The notes: a model not told the origin generated them from the letters alone. Shown: positions 16,574 through 25,542, numbered from the stretch's first letter. The stretch: 64,000 nucleotides of DNA from Pseudonocardia oroxyli (GCF_900102195.1 NZ_FNBE01000001.1:248001-312000), one strand, 5' to 3'. Numbers and translations: made by a program.

Positions 16574-17617
16574 TCACCCCAGGATGGCCCGGGTGCCGGC
16601 GGAGATCGCGAGGTCCTCCCTGGCCGGCACGACGAGGGTGCGCACGCGTGCGGTCGCGGCGGTGATCTCGCCGTCCGTCGTGTCGTTGCGGGCCGGGTCG
16701 ACCGCCACTCCGAGGAACGCCAGCCGCTCCGCGGCCCGGGCCCGCACCACGGCCGAGTGCTCGCCGACCCCGCCGGTGAACGCCAGCGCCTCCATCCCGC
16801 CCGCGGCGGCGGCCATGGCCGCGATCCCGCCCGCGAGGCGGTGGACGTAGACGTCCATCGCGAGCGAGTCCGCCGGGACCTCCCGCATGTCGGCGGTGCC
16901 CGCGAGCGCGAGCAGACCGGACCGGTTCTCCAGGGTCTCGGCCACCTCGTGGGGACTCAGGCCCTCGTGTTCCTCCAGCCAGAGCACGAGGCCGGGATCG
17001 ACCGAGCCCGAGCGGGTGGCCATGACCAGGCCCTCCAGCGGGGTGAAACCCATCGTCGTGTCGACGCTGCGCCCGTCGACCACCGCGCACAGGGAGGCGC
17101 CTGCGCCGAGGTGCGCGGTCACGATGCGTCTCGCACCGGTCAGCTCGGCGGTGCGCGCCGAGCACCGGGCGTGGGACAGACCGTGGAAGCCGTAGCGGCG
17201 GATCGCGTAGCGCTCCCGCCACTCCCGCGGCACCGCGTAGGTCGCCGCGGCGTCTCCGATCGTGGTGTGGAAGGCGGTGTCGAAGCAGGCCACCGCCGGG
17301 ACCCCGGGGAGCAGCGCGGTCACCGCGTCGACGCCCCGCAGCGACTTGGGCTGGTGCAGCGGGGCCAGCGCCGTCAGGTCCTCGAGCTCCTTCCGGACCT
17401 CCTCGTCGATCCGGACGGGCTCGACGAACCGGGTACCGCCGTGCACGATCCGATGTCCGACGGCGTCCGGCTCGGGCCACCCCCGCAGCGCCGACTCGAG
17501 GTCCGCGCCCGGCTCGATGTCCGGCTCGATGTCCGCGGTGTGTTCCACATCGTCGGTCGGTCCCAGCAGCCGCAGCTTGAGGCTCGACGAGCCCGCGTTG
17601 ACGACGAGCACCCTCAC
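16574..17617 (-). CDS. ackA: Acetate kinase
   Basis: From GTG 17617 the protein is 347 residues, somewhat shorter than the usual 390-400. All core motifs are present: VVNAGSSSLKLRL (phosphate loop), GHRIVHGGTRF, ACFDTAFHTTI, RYGFHGLSH, AHLGAGASLCAVVDGRSVDT, MGFTPLEGLVMATRSGSVDP and FTGGVGEHS. It interconverts acetyl phosphate and ADP with acetate and ATP. It starts 10 nt after the phosphoketolase stop, so acetyl phosphate made by Xfp would be turned directly into ATP. The shortening falls between the conserved blocks. Confidence 0.93.
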   Translation of the reverse strand: MRVLVVNAGSSSLKLRLLGPTDDVEHTADIEPDIEPGADLESALRGWPEPDAVGHRIVHGGTRFVEPVRIDEEVRKELEDLTALAPLHQPKSLRGVDAVTALLPGVPAVACFDTAFHTTIGDAAATYAVPREWRERYAIRRYGFHGLSHARCSARTAELTGARRIVTAHLGAGASLCAVVDGRSVDTTMGFTPLEGLVMATRSGSVDPGLVLWLEEHEGLSPHEVAETLENRSGLLALAGTADMREVPADSLAMDVYVHRLAGGIAAMAAAAGGMEALAFTGGVGEHSAVVRARAAERLAFLGVAVDPARNDTTDGEITAATARVRTLVVPAREDLAISAGTRAILG

Positions 17618-17627
17618 CGGCCGGTCC

Positions 17628-19949
17628 TCACTGCCACGTCCACTGCGCGATCGCGGGATCGTCCTCACCGTGCTCGCGGGTGTACGCCCGGGCGGCGAGC
17701 CGGGCGTCCACCATCCGCTGCCGCAGCGGCGCCGCCCGCGCCCCGAGGCTCGGGACCCGGTCGATCACGTCCATGACCAGGTGGAACCGGTCGAGGTCGT
17801 TGAGCATCACCATGTCGAAGGGCGTGGTCGTGGTGCCCTCCTCCTTGTACCCGCGCACGTGGAGGTTGTGGTGGTTGCGCCGGGAGTAGGTGAGCCGGTG
17901 GATCAGCCAGGGGTAGCCGTGGAAGGCGAGGACGACCGGCTTGTCGGGGGTGAACAGGGCGTCGAACTCGTCGTCGGACAGGCCGTGCGGGTGCTCGCGG
18001 TCCGGTTGGAGCCGCATCAGGTCCACGACGTTCACCACGCGCACCTTCAGGTCCGGGCAGTGCTCGCGCAGCAGCCTGGCCGCGGCGAGGGTCTCCAGGG
18101 TGGGGACGTCCCCGCAGCAGGCCAGCACGACGTCCGGGTCGCCGTCGGTGGTGCCCGCCCAGTCCCAGATCCCCAGCCCCCGCGTGCAGTGCGCGACCGC
18201 CTCGTCCATCGACAGGTAGCTCAGCTGCGGCTGCTTGCCCGCGACGACGACGTTGACGTAGTGCCGGGACCGCAGGCAGTGATCCATCGTGGACAGCAGG
18301 GTGTTGGTGTCGGGTGGCAGGTAGACGCGGGTGATCTCCGCCTTCTTGTTGATCACATGGTCGAGGAAGCCGGGATCCTGGTGGGAGAAGCCGTTGTGGT
18401 CCTGGCGCCAGACGTGGCTGGACAGCAGGTAGTTCAGCGAGGCGATCGGGGCCCGCCACGGGATGGCACGGGTGGTCTTGAGCCACTTGGCGTGCTGGTT
18501 GAGCATCGAGTCGACGATGTGGATGAAGGCCTCGTAGCTGGTGAACAGCCCGTGCCGGCCGGTGAGCAGATAGCCCTCCAGCCAGCCCTGGCACAGGTGC
18601 TCGGACAGCACCTCCAGCACCCGGCCGCCGGGGGCGAGGTGGTCGTCGCCCTCCTCCACCGCCGCGTTCCAGGCCCGGTCGGTCACGTCGAAGACCGCCT
18701 GCAGCCGGTTCGACGCGACCTCGTCCGGCCCGAACAGCCGGAACCGGTCGGCGTTGCGGGCCACGACGTCCCGCAGGAACGCGCCGAGCACGGTGGTCGC
18801 CGGGCTGCTCTCCACGCCCGGCCGGTCCACCGTGACGGCGTGCCGGCGGAAGTCCGGCATGGCGAGGTCGCGCAGGACGAGCCCGCCGTTGGTGTGCGGG
18901 TTGGCGCTCATCCGCCGCGTGCCCTCGGGCGCGAGCGCGCGCAGCTCCGGTCGCAGGCGCCCGGTCTCGTCGAAGAGCGTCTCGGGTTCGTAGCCGCGCA
19001 TCCACTCCTCGAGCTGCGCGCGGTGTCCGGCATCGGTCCGGGTGCCGGCCAACGGGACCTGGTGGGCGCGGAAGGTGCCCTCGACCCGCGTCCCGTCGAC
19101 CTCCTTCGGGCCGGTCCAGCCCTTGGGGGTGCGCAACACGATCATCGGCCAGGTCGGCCGGCGCGTCGGCGGGTCCGCCTTGATCGCGGCGATCTCGTCG
19201 AGCACCTCGTCCAGGGTCAGCGCCAGCTCCTCGTGCACGGCCATCGGCTGGTCCCCGGTGACGAACCGGGGCGCGTAGCCGTAGCCGCGCAGCAGCGCGG
19301 CCAGCTCGTCGGTCGGGATCCGGGCCAGGACCGTCGGGTTGGCGATCTTGTAGCCGTTGAGGTGCAGGACCGGCAGCACGACGCCGTCCCGGCGCGGGTC
19401 GAGCCACTTGTTCGAGTGCCAGCTCGCGGCGAGCGGGCCGGTCTCGGCCTCGCCGTCACCGACCACGCACACGGCCAGCAGGTCCGGGTTGTCGAACACC
19501 GCGCCGTAGGCGTGCAGCAGGGCGTAGCCGAGCTCGCCGCCCTCGTGGATCGAGCCGGGGGTCTCCGGCGCGACGTGGCTGGGGATGCCGCCGGGGAAGG
19601 AGAACTGCCGGAACAGCGCCCGCATCCCGTCGACGTCCTCGGTGACCGACGGATAGACCTCCGAGTACGTGCCCTCCAGGTAGGCGTTCGCGACCAGCCC
19701 GGGGCCGCCGTGCCCGGGGCCGGTCACGAACAGCGCGTTCAGGTCCCGGGCCCGGATCGCGCGGTTGAGGTGCGCGTAGAGCAGGGTGAGCCCGGGCGTG
19801 GTGCCCCAGTGCCCCAGCAGCCGCGGCTTGACGTGTTCGGCGCGCAGCGGCTCGCGGAGCAGCGGGTTGTCCAGCAGGTAGATCTGGCCGACGGACAGGT
19901 AGTTCGCCGCCCGCCAGTAGGCGTCGAGCAGCTCGAGGTTCTCGCCCAC
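17628..19949 (-). CDS. xfp: Xylulose-5-phosphate/fructose-6-phosphate phosphoketolase
   Basis: This 773-residue ThDP enzyme has [69 protein letters not shown] (ThDP/Mg site) and [14 protein letters not shown], all standard for Xfp. It cleaves ketose phosphates with phosphate to acetyl phosphate plus an aldose phosphate. With AckA it forms an ATP-yielding shunt that needs no NAD or oxygen. The GTG start is 4 nt past the small SpoIIAA-like gene; the three genes form one operon. Confidence 0.95.
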   Translation of the reverse strand: MGENLELLDAYWRAANYLSVGQIYLLDNPLLREPLRAEHVKPRLLGHWGTTPGLTLLYAHLNRAIRARDLNALFVTGPGHGGPGLVANAYLEGTYSEVYPSVTEDVDGMRALFRQFSFPGGIPSHVAPETPGSIHEGGELGYALLHAYGAVFDNPDLLAVCVVGDGEAETGPLAASWHSNKWLDPRRDGVVLPVLHLNGYKIANPTVLARIPTDELAALLRGYGYAPRFVTGDQPMAVHEELALTLDEVLDEIAAIKADPPTRRPTWPMIVLRTPKGWTGPKEVDGTRVEGTFRAHQVPLAGTRTDAGHRAQLEEWMRGYEPETLFDETGRLRPELRALAPEGTRRMSANPHTNGGLVLRDLAMPDFRRHAVTVDRPGVESSPATTVLGAFLRDVVARNADRFRLFGPDEVASNRLQAVFDVTDRAWNAAVEEGDDHLAPGGRVLEVLSEHLCQGWLEGYLLTGRHGLFTSYEAFIHIVDSMLNQHAKWLKTTRAIPWRAPIASLNYLLSSHVWRQDHNGFSHQDPGFLDHVINKKAEITRVYLPPDTNTLLSTMDHCLRSRHYVNVVVAGKQPQLSYLSMDEAVAHCTRGLGIWDWAGTTDGDPDVVLACCGDVPTLETLAAARLLREHCPDLKVRVVNVVDLMRLQPDREHPHGLSDDEFDALFTPDKPVVLAFHGYPWLIHRLTYSRRNHHNLHVRGYKEEGTTTTPFDMVMLNDLDRFHLVMDVIDRVPSLGARAAPLRQRMVDARLAARAYTREHGEDDPAIAQWTWQ

Positions 19950-19953
19950 CGGG

Positions 19954-20154
19954 TCAGCCCTCCGCGGCCACGGTGGACGCGACCGGGGTGTCGCCCACCA
20001 GCGCGAGGCGGCGGATCCCGCCGTGGTGGCCGACGACGAACCGGATGCGCTCGACCATGGGCCCGATGGCCTTCTCGTGGTCCTCGACCGTCGGCCGGCC
20101 CCCGACCCGCAGGCCGACGACTCCCTCCGGCGGCCCGACCAGCTCCTCGATCAT
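19954..20154 (-). CDS. Short SpoIIAA/STAS-like protein (internally shortened)
   Basis: The 66-residue ORF starts at ATG 20154. It reads [20 protein letters not shown], like the first half of the SpoIIAA-like (PF11964-type) fold, then [14 protein letters not shown], like its final strand. The usual middle of about 40 residues is missing. It is the first gene of the phosphoketolase operon and stops 4 nt before xfp, so translation may be coupled. It could be a degenerate relic or a leader ORF. Confidence 0.5.
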   Translation of the reverse strand: MIEELVGPPEGVVGLRVGGRPTVEDHEKAIGPMVERIRFVVGHHGGIRRLALVGDTPVASTVAAEG

Positions 20155-20210
20155 GGCGTGCTCCCTCCGAGTCTCCCGTCCATCCTGGGCCGGGTCGCCC
20201 GTGGGCGGAG

Positions 20211-20224
20211 GGGACCTTGGTCCC
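20211..20224. promoter_or_regulatory. DosR-box-like palindrome GGGACCTTGGTCCC
   Basis: A perfect 6+2+6 palindrome with flanking G on each side, fitting GGGAC-N4-GTCCC, the core of the mycobacterial DosR/DevR site. It lies 56 nt before the SpoIIAA-like start and 107 nt before the small ORF on the other side. Function is inferred from motif and gene content. Confidence 0.5.
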
Positions 20225-20239
20225 GTTCCGCCTCGTCGA

Positions 20240-20254
20240 GGGTCCCGGGGACCC
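20240..20254. promoter_or_regulatory. Second palindrome GGGTCCCGGGGACCC
   Basis: A 7+1+7 perfect palindrome 16 nt from the first, in the same divergent region. It is 85 nt before the phosphoketolase operon and 77 nt before the 20332 ORF. It may be a second dormancy-regulator site or simply a hairpin. Confidence 0.4.
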
Positions 20255-20331
20255 GTGCCCCTCGGCTCTCGTGACGCCGGGCGCGCCGGGACGACGCTGG
20301 GCGGTGAACGCGATGGACGGAGGAGCCGACG

Positions 20332-20394
20332 ATGACCAGCCCCCAGACCCCGGACGTCACCACGCGGGAACGTCCCGCCTGCCGGGCCCACTGA
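20332..20394 (+). CDS. 20-codon upstream ORF before the nitroreductase gene
   Basis: ATG 20332 follows a strong GGACGGAGGAG ribosome site and the frame ends in TGA one base before the nitroreductase ATG at 20396. The peptide starts MTSPQTPDVTTRE and has no known motif. The nitroreductase ATG has no good ribosome site of its own, so re-initiation after this ORF may drive it. It could be a leader peptide or a relic. Confidence 0.4.
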   Translation: MTSPQTPDVTTRERPACRAH

Positions 20395-20395
20395 G

Positions 20396-21349
20396 ATGGA
20401 CCGGACCCTGCGCCACGCCGTCGAGCTGGCGTTGCAGGCACCCTCGGTGCACAACACCCAGCCCTGGCGGTTCCGGCTGAGCACCGGCGAGGTCGAGCTC
20501 CATGCCGACCCGAGCCGCCACCTGCCCGGCACCGATCCGGACCACCGCGACCTGCTGATCAGCTGCGGGGCCGTGCTGCACCATCTGGTCGTGGCCGCGG
20601 CCGGGCTGGGGATCGCCCTCCGGGTGGACCGGCTGCCCGACCCCGAGCAGCGCAGTCTCCTGGCCACCGCCCGAGTCGTCGACGGGCCGCCGGACCGCGC
20701 CGCCGCCGCGCTGTTCGGGCAGCTCGGCAGGCGGCGGACCGACCGGCGCCGGTACGCGGCGGACCCGGTGCCGCCCGCCCGCCTCGCCGCGCTCGTCGAG
20801 CGGGCGGCGGAGTTCGGCGCCGGGCTCGTCCCGGCGACCGACCCGGGCGTGCTGACCCGCCTGCACGGGGTGCTCTCGGACGCGGCCGCCCGGCAGCGGC
20901 ACGAACCCGGCTACCTCGCGGAGCTGCTGATCTGGACCCACCGCTACGCCGGCACCCGCGACGGCGTCCCCGCCGCGTCCGTGCCCTCCCGCGCGGGCGA
21001 ACCCGAGCTCACCCGGTTCCCCGCGGGCAGGCTCACCGGCAGGCAGGCCTTCGGGCCCGACGGCGGGCTCCTGCTCGTCCTGACCACCCCGCGCGACGAC
21101 CGCATCGACCGGCTCGTCGCGGGCGAGGCCACCAGCGCGGTGCTGCTCGGCGCGACCCGCGTCGGTCTCGCGACCGCCATGCTCAGCCAGGCCGTCGAAC
21201 AGCCGACCATGCGGGAGCGGCTGCGCCTCGCACTGGGCGTGGCCGACCAACCGCAGCTCGTCCTCCGCGTCGGGACGCCGCCCTACGGGTCGGCACCCCT
21301 GCCCGCCACGCCTCGTCGACCGCTCGACTCGGTGCTGTTCCGTCGCTGA
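20396..21349 (+). CDS. Acg-family nitroreductase-like flavoprotein
   Basis: The 317-residue protein opens with LALQAPSVHNTQPWRFRL, the signature of the Acg (Rv2032/Rv3131) group of atypical nitroreductases, and has GRRRTDRRRY and a C-terminal ATSAVLLGATRVGLATAMLSQ helix. In mycobacteria these FMN-binding proteins are strongly DosR-induced; their physiological substrate is unsettled. It heads an operon with the Rv2004c-like kinase and the GAPDH-like gene. Confidence 0.85.
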   Translation: MDRTLRHAVELALQAPSVHNTQPWRFRLSTGEVELHADPSRHLPGTDPDHRDLLISCGAVLHHLVVAAAGLGIALRVDRLPDPEQRSLLATARVVDGPPDRAAAALFGQLGRRRTDRRRYAADPVPPARLAALVERAAEFGAGLVPATDPGVLTRLHGVLSDAAARQRHEPGYLAELLIWTHRYAGTRDGVPAASVPSRAGEPELTRFPAGRLTGRQAFGPDGGLLLVLTTPRDDRIDRLVAGEATSAVLLGATRVGLATAMLSQAVEQPTMRERLRLALGVADQPQLVLRVGTPPYGSAPLPATPRRPLDSVLFRR

Positions 21350-21402
21350 ACCGGGCCCGGAGCCGGTCCCGTCCCCACCACACCCGCTCCTCAGGAGGAA
21401 CG

Positions 21403-22857
21403 ATGACCACGCCCCTGTCCACGGTGAGCGCGCTGCGGGAGACGCACGTCGGGCTGGTGGTGCTGACCGGCGACCGCGCGCTGAAGACCAAGAAACCGGT
21501 CCGGACCGCGTTCTGCGACTTCTCCACACCCGCCCTGCGGCGGGCGGCGATCGCGCGCGAGCACCTGCTCAACAGCAGACTCGCGCCGGACGTCTACCTC
21601 GGGACCGCCGAGCTGGCCGGCGCGGGCTGCGCCGAGCCGGTCCTGGTGATGCGCCGCATGCCGGAGGACGCGCGGCTGTCCACACTGGTCCGTCGGGGCG
21701 CCGATCTCACCGAGCCGCTCCGGGAGATCGCGCGCCGGATGGCGGCGTTCCACACCACCGCCGAGCGGGCTCCCGCCATCACCTCCGAGGGGTCGCGGGA
21801 CGCGCTGCTCGGCCGCTGGCACCGCAGCCTCGACGAGCTCGAGTCCTTCCGGGACGCCCCGCTCCAGGGCGGGGACCTCGACCGGGTCCGCGACCTCGTC
21901 GACCGCTTCCTCCACGGGCGCGGCCCGCTGTTCGCCCGCCGCGCGGCCGAGAGCCGGATCGTCGACGGGCACGGCGACCTCCTGGCCGACGACGTGTTCT
22001 GCCTCGCGGACGGCCCGCGCCTGCTCGACTGCCTCGACTTCGACGACCGGCTCCGCTTCGTCGACGCGCTCGACGACCTGTGCTTCCTGGCCATGGACCT
22101 GGAACACCTCGGCGCCCCGGAGGCCGCCGACCTGCTCCTCGACGACTACTGCGAGTTCTCCGCCGACCCGGCCCCGACGGCACTGCGCCACCACTACGTC
22201 GCGTACCGCGCGATGGTCCGCGCCAAGGTCGACTGTCTGCGCCTCGCACAGACCGCCGACCCGGCGGACGCCGAGGCCGCGCGGGCCCACCTCGCCCTGG
22301 CCCTGGACCACCTCGGCCGCGGCGAGCCCCGACTGGCCCTGGTCGGCGGCCTGCCGGGCACCGGGAAGTCCACGGTGGCCGGTGATCTCACCGACCTGAC
22401 CGGTGCGGTGCTGCTGTCCAGCGACCGGGTGCGCAAGGAGCAGGCCGGGATGACGCCGACCGACCCCGCCGGCGCCCCGTTCGGCCGCGGCCTCTACGAC
22501 GCCGAGCACACCGCCGCCCTCTACACCGAGCTCCTGGACCGGGCCGAGCTGCTGCTGGGCCAGGGCGAGTCGGTCGTCCTCGACGCCTCGTGGACCGACG
22601 CGCACTGGCGCGAGCGGGCCGCGGAGGTGGCGGCCCGGACCTCGAGCCGGCTGCTGCAGTTCGTGTGCACCGCACCGGTCGAGCAGCTCGGTCGGCGGAT
22701 ACTCACGCGGCGGCACCCGGTGTCCGACGCGACCCCCGGGATCGCGCTCGCGATGGCGGACGCGGCGGCCCCCTGGCCGGAGGCCGTCGAGATCAGCACG
22801 ACCGAGCTGCCGTCGGTGTGCGCCGGGCGCGCCCGCCGGGTCTGGGACGCTCGCTGA
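21403..22857 (+). CDS. Rv2004c-like two-domain kinase (APH-like plus P-loop ATPase)
   Basis: This 484-residue protein has an N-terminal aminoglycoside-phosphotransferase-like domain: TGDRALKTKKPVRTAFCDFS at about 20-45, then VDGHGDLLADDVF and LDCLDFDDRLRFVDALDDL, the catalytic loop and metal Asp. The C-terminal domain, from about 305, is a P-loop kinase with VGGLPGTGKSTVA and LSSDRVRKEQAG. The layout and wording match Rv2004c, a DosR-regulon member of unknown substrate. A strong AGGAGG precedes ATG 21403. It overlaps the next gene by TGATG. Confidence 0.85.
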   Translation: MTTPLSTVSALRETHVGLVVLTGDRALKTKKPVRTAFCDFSTPALRRAAIAREHLLNSRLAPDVYLGTAELAGAGCAEPVLVMRRMPEDARLSTLVRRGADLTEPLREIARRMAAFHTTAERAPAITSEGSRDALLGRWHRSLDELESFRDAPLQGGDLDRVRDLVDRFLHGRGPLFARRAAESRIVDGHGDLLADDVFCLADGPRLLDCLDFDDRLRFVDALDDLCFLAMDLEHLGAPEAADLLLDDYCEFSADPAPTALRHHYVAYRAMVRAKVDCLRLAQTADPADAEAARAHLALALDHLGRGEPRLALVGGLPGTGKSTVAGDLTDLTGAVLLSSDRVRKEQAGMTPTDPAGAPFGRGLYDAEHTAALYTELLDRAELLLGQGESVVLDASWTDAHWRERAAEVAARTSSRLLQFVCTAPVEQLGRRILTRRHPVSDATPGIALAMADAAAPWPEAVEISTTELPSVCAGRARRVWDAR

Positions 22858-23840
22858 TGCGCGCCCGCATCGGCCTCGACGGGATGGACCGGCCCGGCAG
22901 GCAGCTCCTCCGCACGCTCGTCGACCGGGACGACCCGGATCTGCAGATCGTCGCGGTCCGGGACGACGCCCCCGCGAGCAGGCTCGCCGCGCGGCTGCGC
23001 CACGACTCGACGCACGGGGCCTGGGACCACCGGATCGAGGTCGTCGGCGACCATCTCGGCGTCGACGACGGGACGATCCGGGTGCTGCGGGCCGAGCGCC
23101 CGCACTGGCCGTCGGCGGACGTCGAGATCGTCGTCGCGACGGGTCGGGCGGTGGACGCACCCGTGCTGCTCGACGAGGGGGTCGCGTCCGTCGTCGTCCT
23201 CGGAGAGTCGGCCGACGCCGACCTCGCCCTCGTCCCCGGGCTGAACGAGGACGAGTACGACGCGACCCGCCACCGCGTCCTGTCCGTGCCCTCGGCGGCC
23301 TCGGTGTGCGCGGCGGCGGTGCTGCAACCGCTGGACCGGGCGTTCGGGGTCGTCTCGGCGAGCGTGACCGCCCTCGGCGGACGCCACTCCTCCACCGCCG
23401 ACCCGGACGACCCGCGGCTGCTGCGCGACCTCGCGGTCAACCTCGTCCCCGCGGCGAGCCGGGTGGGCACGGAGGTGGGCGTCCTCCTGCCTGCGCTGGC
23501 CGGGCGGGTCACCGGGGCCGCCCTCCGGGTGCCGGTCGTCGACACGGGCCTGGTCGAGGTGACCGCCCGGCTGCCCGCGCCCGCCACGGTCGGACAGCTC
23601 CGGCGGGTGCTCCGCACGGCGGCCGACGGCCCGGGCAAGGGGCTGCTGACGTGCACCGACGAGCCGACGGTGTCCCGGGACGTGCTGGGCGCGGCCGAGT
23701 CCTGCCGCGTGGACCTGGGCACGGTCCGGACCTGCGGCGAGCTGGTCGTCGTCCAGGGCTGGCACGACCCGGAGGTCGGCCACCTGCACCGGGTCGCCGA
23801 CCTGCTCGGGATGGTCGCGCGGCTGCTGCCGGGCCGCTGA
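22857..23840 (+). CDS. Degenerate glyceraldehyde-3-phosphate dehydrogenase homologue
   Basis: The 327-residue protein aligns with GAPDH throughout: the start IGLDGMDRPGRQLLR stands where GINGFGRIGR is expected, and QIVAVRDD, STHGAWDH and the C-terminal catalytic-fold segments follow. At the active site the canonical SNASCTTNC reads SAASVCAAA, so the catalytic Cys position is Val with a Cys one residue later. The dinucleotide loop is also altered. It therefore probably has no normal dehydrogenase activity, or has changed function. It is coupled to the Rv2004c-like kinase gene. Confidence 0.75.
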   Translation: MRARIGLDGMDRPGRQLLRTLVDRDDPDLQIVAVRDDAPASRLAARLRHDSTHGAWDHRIEVVGDHLGVDDGTIRVLRAERPHWPSADVEIVVATGRAVDAPVLLDEGVASVVVLGESADADLALVPGLNEDEYDATRHRVLSVPSAASVCAAAVLQPLDRAFGVVSASVTALGGRHSSTADPDDPRLLRDLAVNLVPAASRVGTEVGVLLPALAGRVTGAALRVPVVDTGLVEVTARLPAPATVGQLRRVLRTAADGPGKGLLTCTDEPTVSRDVLGAAESCRVDLGTVRTCGELVVVQGWHDPEVGHLHRVADLLGMVARLLPGR

Positions 23841-23867
23841 GCCGGGTCCGGGCGGGCGGTCGGCCAG

Positions 23868-23881
23868 AGGTCGAAGGACCC
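23868..23881. promoter_or_regulatory. Dormancy-box candidate AGGTCGAAGGACCC
   Basis: The core GGTC-N4-GACC palindrome lies 89 nt before the CBS-protein start at 23971. The same spacing (88 nt) separates related palindromes from two universal stress protein genes. Confidence 0.45.
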
Positions 23882-23902
23882 GCACGCCAGGGCCGGGGGC
23901 CC

Positions 23903-23916
23903 GGGACCGGCGACCC
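23903..23916. promoter_or_regulatory. Weaker box GGGACCGGCGACCC
   Basis: It fits GGGAC-N4-G-N-CCC and lies 54 nt before the CBS-protein start, in a position where a second, proximal site would be expected. It is GC-only and could be chance. Confidence 0.3.
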
Positions 23917-23970
23917 TGCCCGGCGGACCCACCCGGAGCCATCCTGGGGGACGACGACCCGAGGAGTGCC

Positions 23971-24405
23971 ATGATCCACGATCCGTTGCCGCGCCCGGCC
24001 CCGCCGGAGACGCTCGACGACCAGCCACCCGTCCGCGCGGTCATGTCGAGGACCGTGGTCGCGATCGACCCCGCCGCGCCTCTGAGCACGGCACTGCGCC
24101 TCATGCTCGCCGACGGTGTCCGGCACCTGCCGGTCATGGAGGACGGCCGCTGCACCGGCATGGTCACCGAGACCGACATCCTGCGCGGTCTCGCGGCCCG
24201 CCGCGGCCCCTGGGGCACCGCCGACCTCCGGGTGCTCGACGTGGTGCGCTCCGCACCCGCCGTCACCGCGACCGACCCGCTGAGCACCGCGGCCGCGGTG
24301 ATGCTGCAGGAACAGTCGGACGCCGTGCTGGTACTGGGCGCCGACGGCGTGATCGCCGGGATCCTCACCGCGACCGACCTGGTCCACGCTCTCGCCCGTC
24401 GCTGA
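23971..24405 (+). CDS. Two-CBS-domain protein (Hrp1-like)
   Basis: The 144-residue protein consists of two CBS domains: VRAVMSRTVVAIDPAAPLS with GVRHLPVMEDGRCTGMVTET, then VLDVVRSAPAVTATDPLST with SDAVLVLGADGVIAGILTAT. CBS pairs bind adenosyl nucleotides. Free-standing forms of this size include Hrp1 (Rv2626c), one of the most hypoxia-induced mycobacterial proteins; the zinc-binding Cys of Hrp1 are not seen here. It is a single-gene unit with its own box-bearing promoter. Confidence 0.8.
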   Translation: MIHDPLPRPAPPETLDDQPPVRAVMSRTVVAIDPAAPLSTALRLMLADGVRHLPVMEDGRCTGMVTETDILRGLAARRGPWGTADLRVLDVVRSAPAVTATDPLSTAAAVMLQEQSDAVLVLGADGVIAGILTATDLVHALARR

Positions 24406-24429
24406 GCGCGACGCGGCTCCCACGGCGGC

Positions 24430-24460
24430 GGGCCCGGCACCCGAGGGGGATGCCGGGCCC
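24430..24460. terminator. Strong bidirectional hairpin
   Basis: GGGCCCGGCA (24430-24439) and TGCCGGGCCC (24451-24460) form a perfect 10-bp stem with an 11-nt loop, between the convergent CBS gene and the stress-protein unit. There is no long T-run, as is usual for high-GC actinobacteria. Confidence 0.7.
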
Positions 24461-24472
24461 GTTCGTCGCCGG

Positions 24473-24565
24473 TCAGCGGACCGCGCGGTGCCCCCAGACC
24501 GCGAGCAGGAGCACGGCGAGCCCGGTGCGGACCCCAGGCCGGGGCGGCACGACGGTGGCGTTCAC
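24473..24565 (-). CDS. 30-residue hydrophobic small protein coupled to a stress-protein gene
   Basis: GTG 24565 overlaps the TGA of the upstream universal stress protein gene (GTGA). The frame encodes 30 residues with one short hydrophobic segment (GLAVLLLAVWG) flanked by basic residues, and stops just before the shared hairpin. The position suggests translation by coupling. I do not recognise a family; it may be a small membrane peptide or a chance frame. Confidence 0.4.
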   Translation of the reverse strand: MNATVVPPRPGVRTGLAVLLLAVWGHRAVR

Positions 24566-25440
24566 CGCTGCCCCTCGGGCCGGACCACGGCCACCGGGCA
24601 CGGCGCGTGGTGCAGCAGCGCCTGGCTGACCGAGCCCAGCAGCGCACCCCGCAACGCGCCCCGCCCGCGGGTTCCGGCCACCACGAGCACCGCGCCCTGC
24701 GCCGCGCGGACCAGCGCGCCGGCGGCGTTGTCCCGCACCACGACCGGACGGACCTCGACCTCGGGGAACTTCGCCGTCCACGGCGCGAGGGCCTGCCCCA
24801 CGACCGCCTCCTCGTCGGCGCGGATCGCGTCCCAGTCGAGGAACGGGACCAGGAACGGGTCGAGCGTGGTCTCGCTCCAGGCGTGCACCGCGACCAGCGC
24901 CGCCCCGTACCGGGCCGCCTCCTCGAAGGCGAGACCCAGCGCGGCGTCACTGTGCTCGGCATCGACCCCCACGACGACCGGCCCGCGCGAGAGCACGTCC
25001 CCGCGCACGACCACGACCGGGCAGGCGGCGCGCGCGGCGACGTCCACGCCGACCGAGCCGAGCAGCAGACCCGCGAACCCGCCGCGGCCGCGGTTGCCGA
25101 CGACCAGCAGCGCCGCGTGCTCCGACTCCTCGACCAACACGACCGCGGCGCTGCCGTCGCGGACCTGGCGGTCGACCGCCACCGTGCCGTCGACCCCGCG
25201 GGCGACGTCCGCGGCCTCGACCACGGCGTGCTCGGCGAGGCGCAGCAGGGCCTGGCGTTCGTACTCCGCGCCGAGCGGGGCCACCCCGACCGGGGTGACG
25301 CCCGTCCACCCGACCACCGCGACCAGACGCAGGCCCACGCCGCGCCGTCCTGCCTCGACCGCGGCCCAGCGCACCGCCCGCAGCGCCGGCTCCGAGCCGT
25401 CGATCCCGACGACCACCGGTCCACCGTGCAGCGTGTCCAT
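24562..25440 (-). CDS. Tandem-domain universal stress protein (USP-1)
   Basis: This 292-residue protein has two USP domains. Each begins with a VVVGIDGSEPA or VVVGVDAEHSD strand and ends with a nucleotide loop of the G-x2-G-x9-G-S type (GNRGRGGFAGLLLGSVG and GTRGRGALRGALLGSVS) before the final strand ACPVVVVRG or PCPVAVVRP. The second domain has the W-x-E...LDWDAIRADEE insert common in the Rv2005c/Rv2623 group. These proteins bind ATP and slow growth under hypoxia in mycobacteria. A box palindrome lies 88 nt upstream. Confidence 0.9.
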   Translation of the reverse strand: MDTLHGGPVVVGIDGSEPALRAVRWAAVEAGRRGVGLRLVAVVGWTGVTPVGVAPLGAEYERQALLRLAEHAVVEAADVARGVDGTVAVDRQVRDGSAAVVLVEESEHAALLVVGNRGRGGFAGLLLGSVGVDVAARAACPVVVVRGDVLSRGPVVVGVDAEHSDAALGLAFEEAARYGAALVAVHAWSETTLDPFLVPFLDWDAIRADEEAVVGQALAPWTAKFPEVEVRPVVVRDNAAGALVRAAQGAVLVVAGTRGRGALRGALLGSVSQALLHHAPCPVAVVRPEGQR

Positions 25441-25528
25441 GAGACGTCCTCCCTCGATCACGGGTGTGTGGACCCACGGTCGCCCACTCCGGGAGCCCGG
25501 CGCTGCGGCTCTCCGCCCTCCCCCGCGG

Positions 25529-25542
25529 GGGTCGAACGACCC
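25529..25542. promoter_or_regulatory. Dormancy-box candidate GGGTCGAACGACCC
   Basis: A perfect 6+2+6 palindrome 88 nt before the USP-1 start, in a 212-nt intergenic stretch. A related GGGCCGTCCGACCC lies at 25607-25620. Confidence 0.5.

Noticed and set aside
20240..20254. GGGTCCCGGGGACCC as a transcription terminator
   Set aside because: It lies between two divergent starts where no transcript ends, so a regulatory reading is preferred, though not proven.
17262..20480. 1072-codon plus-strand open frame across ackA and xfp
   Set aside because: Shadow of two unmistakable minus-strand enzymes, with no domain of its own.
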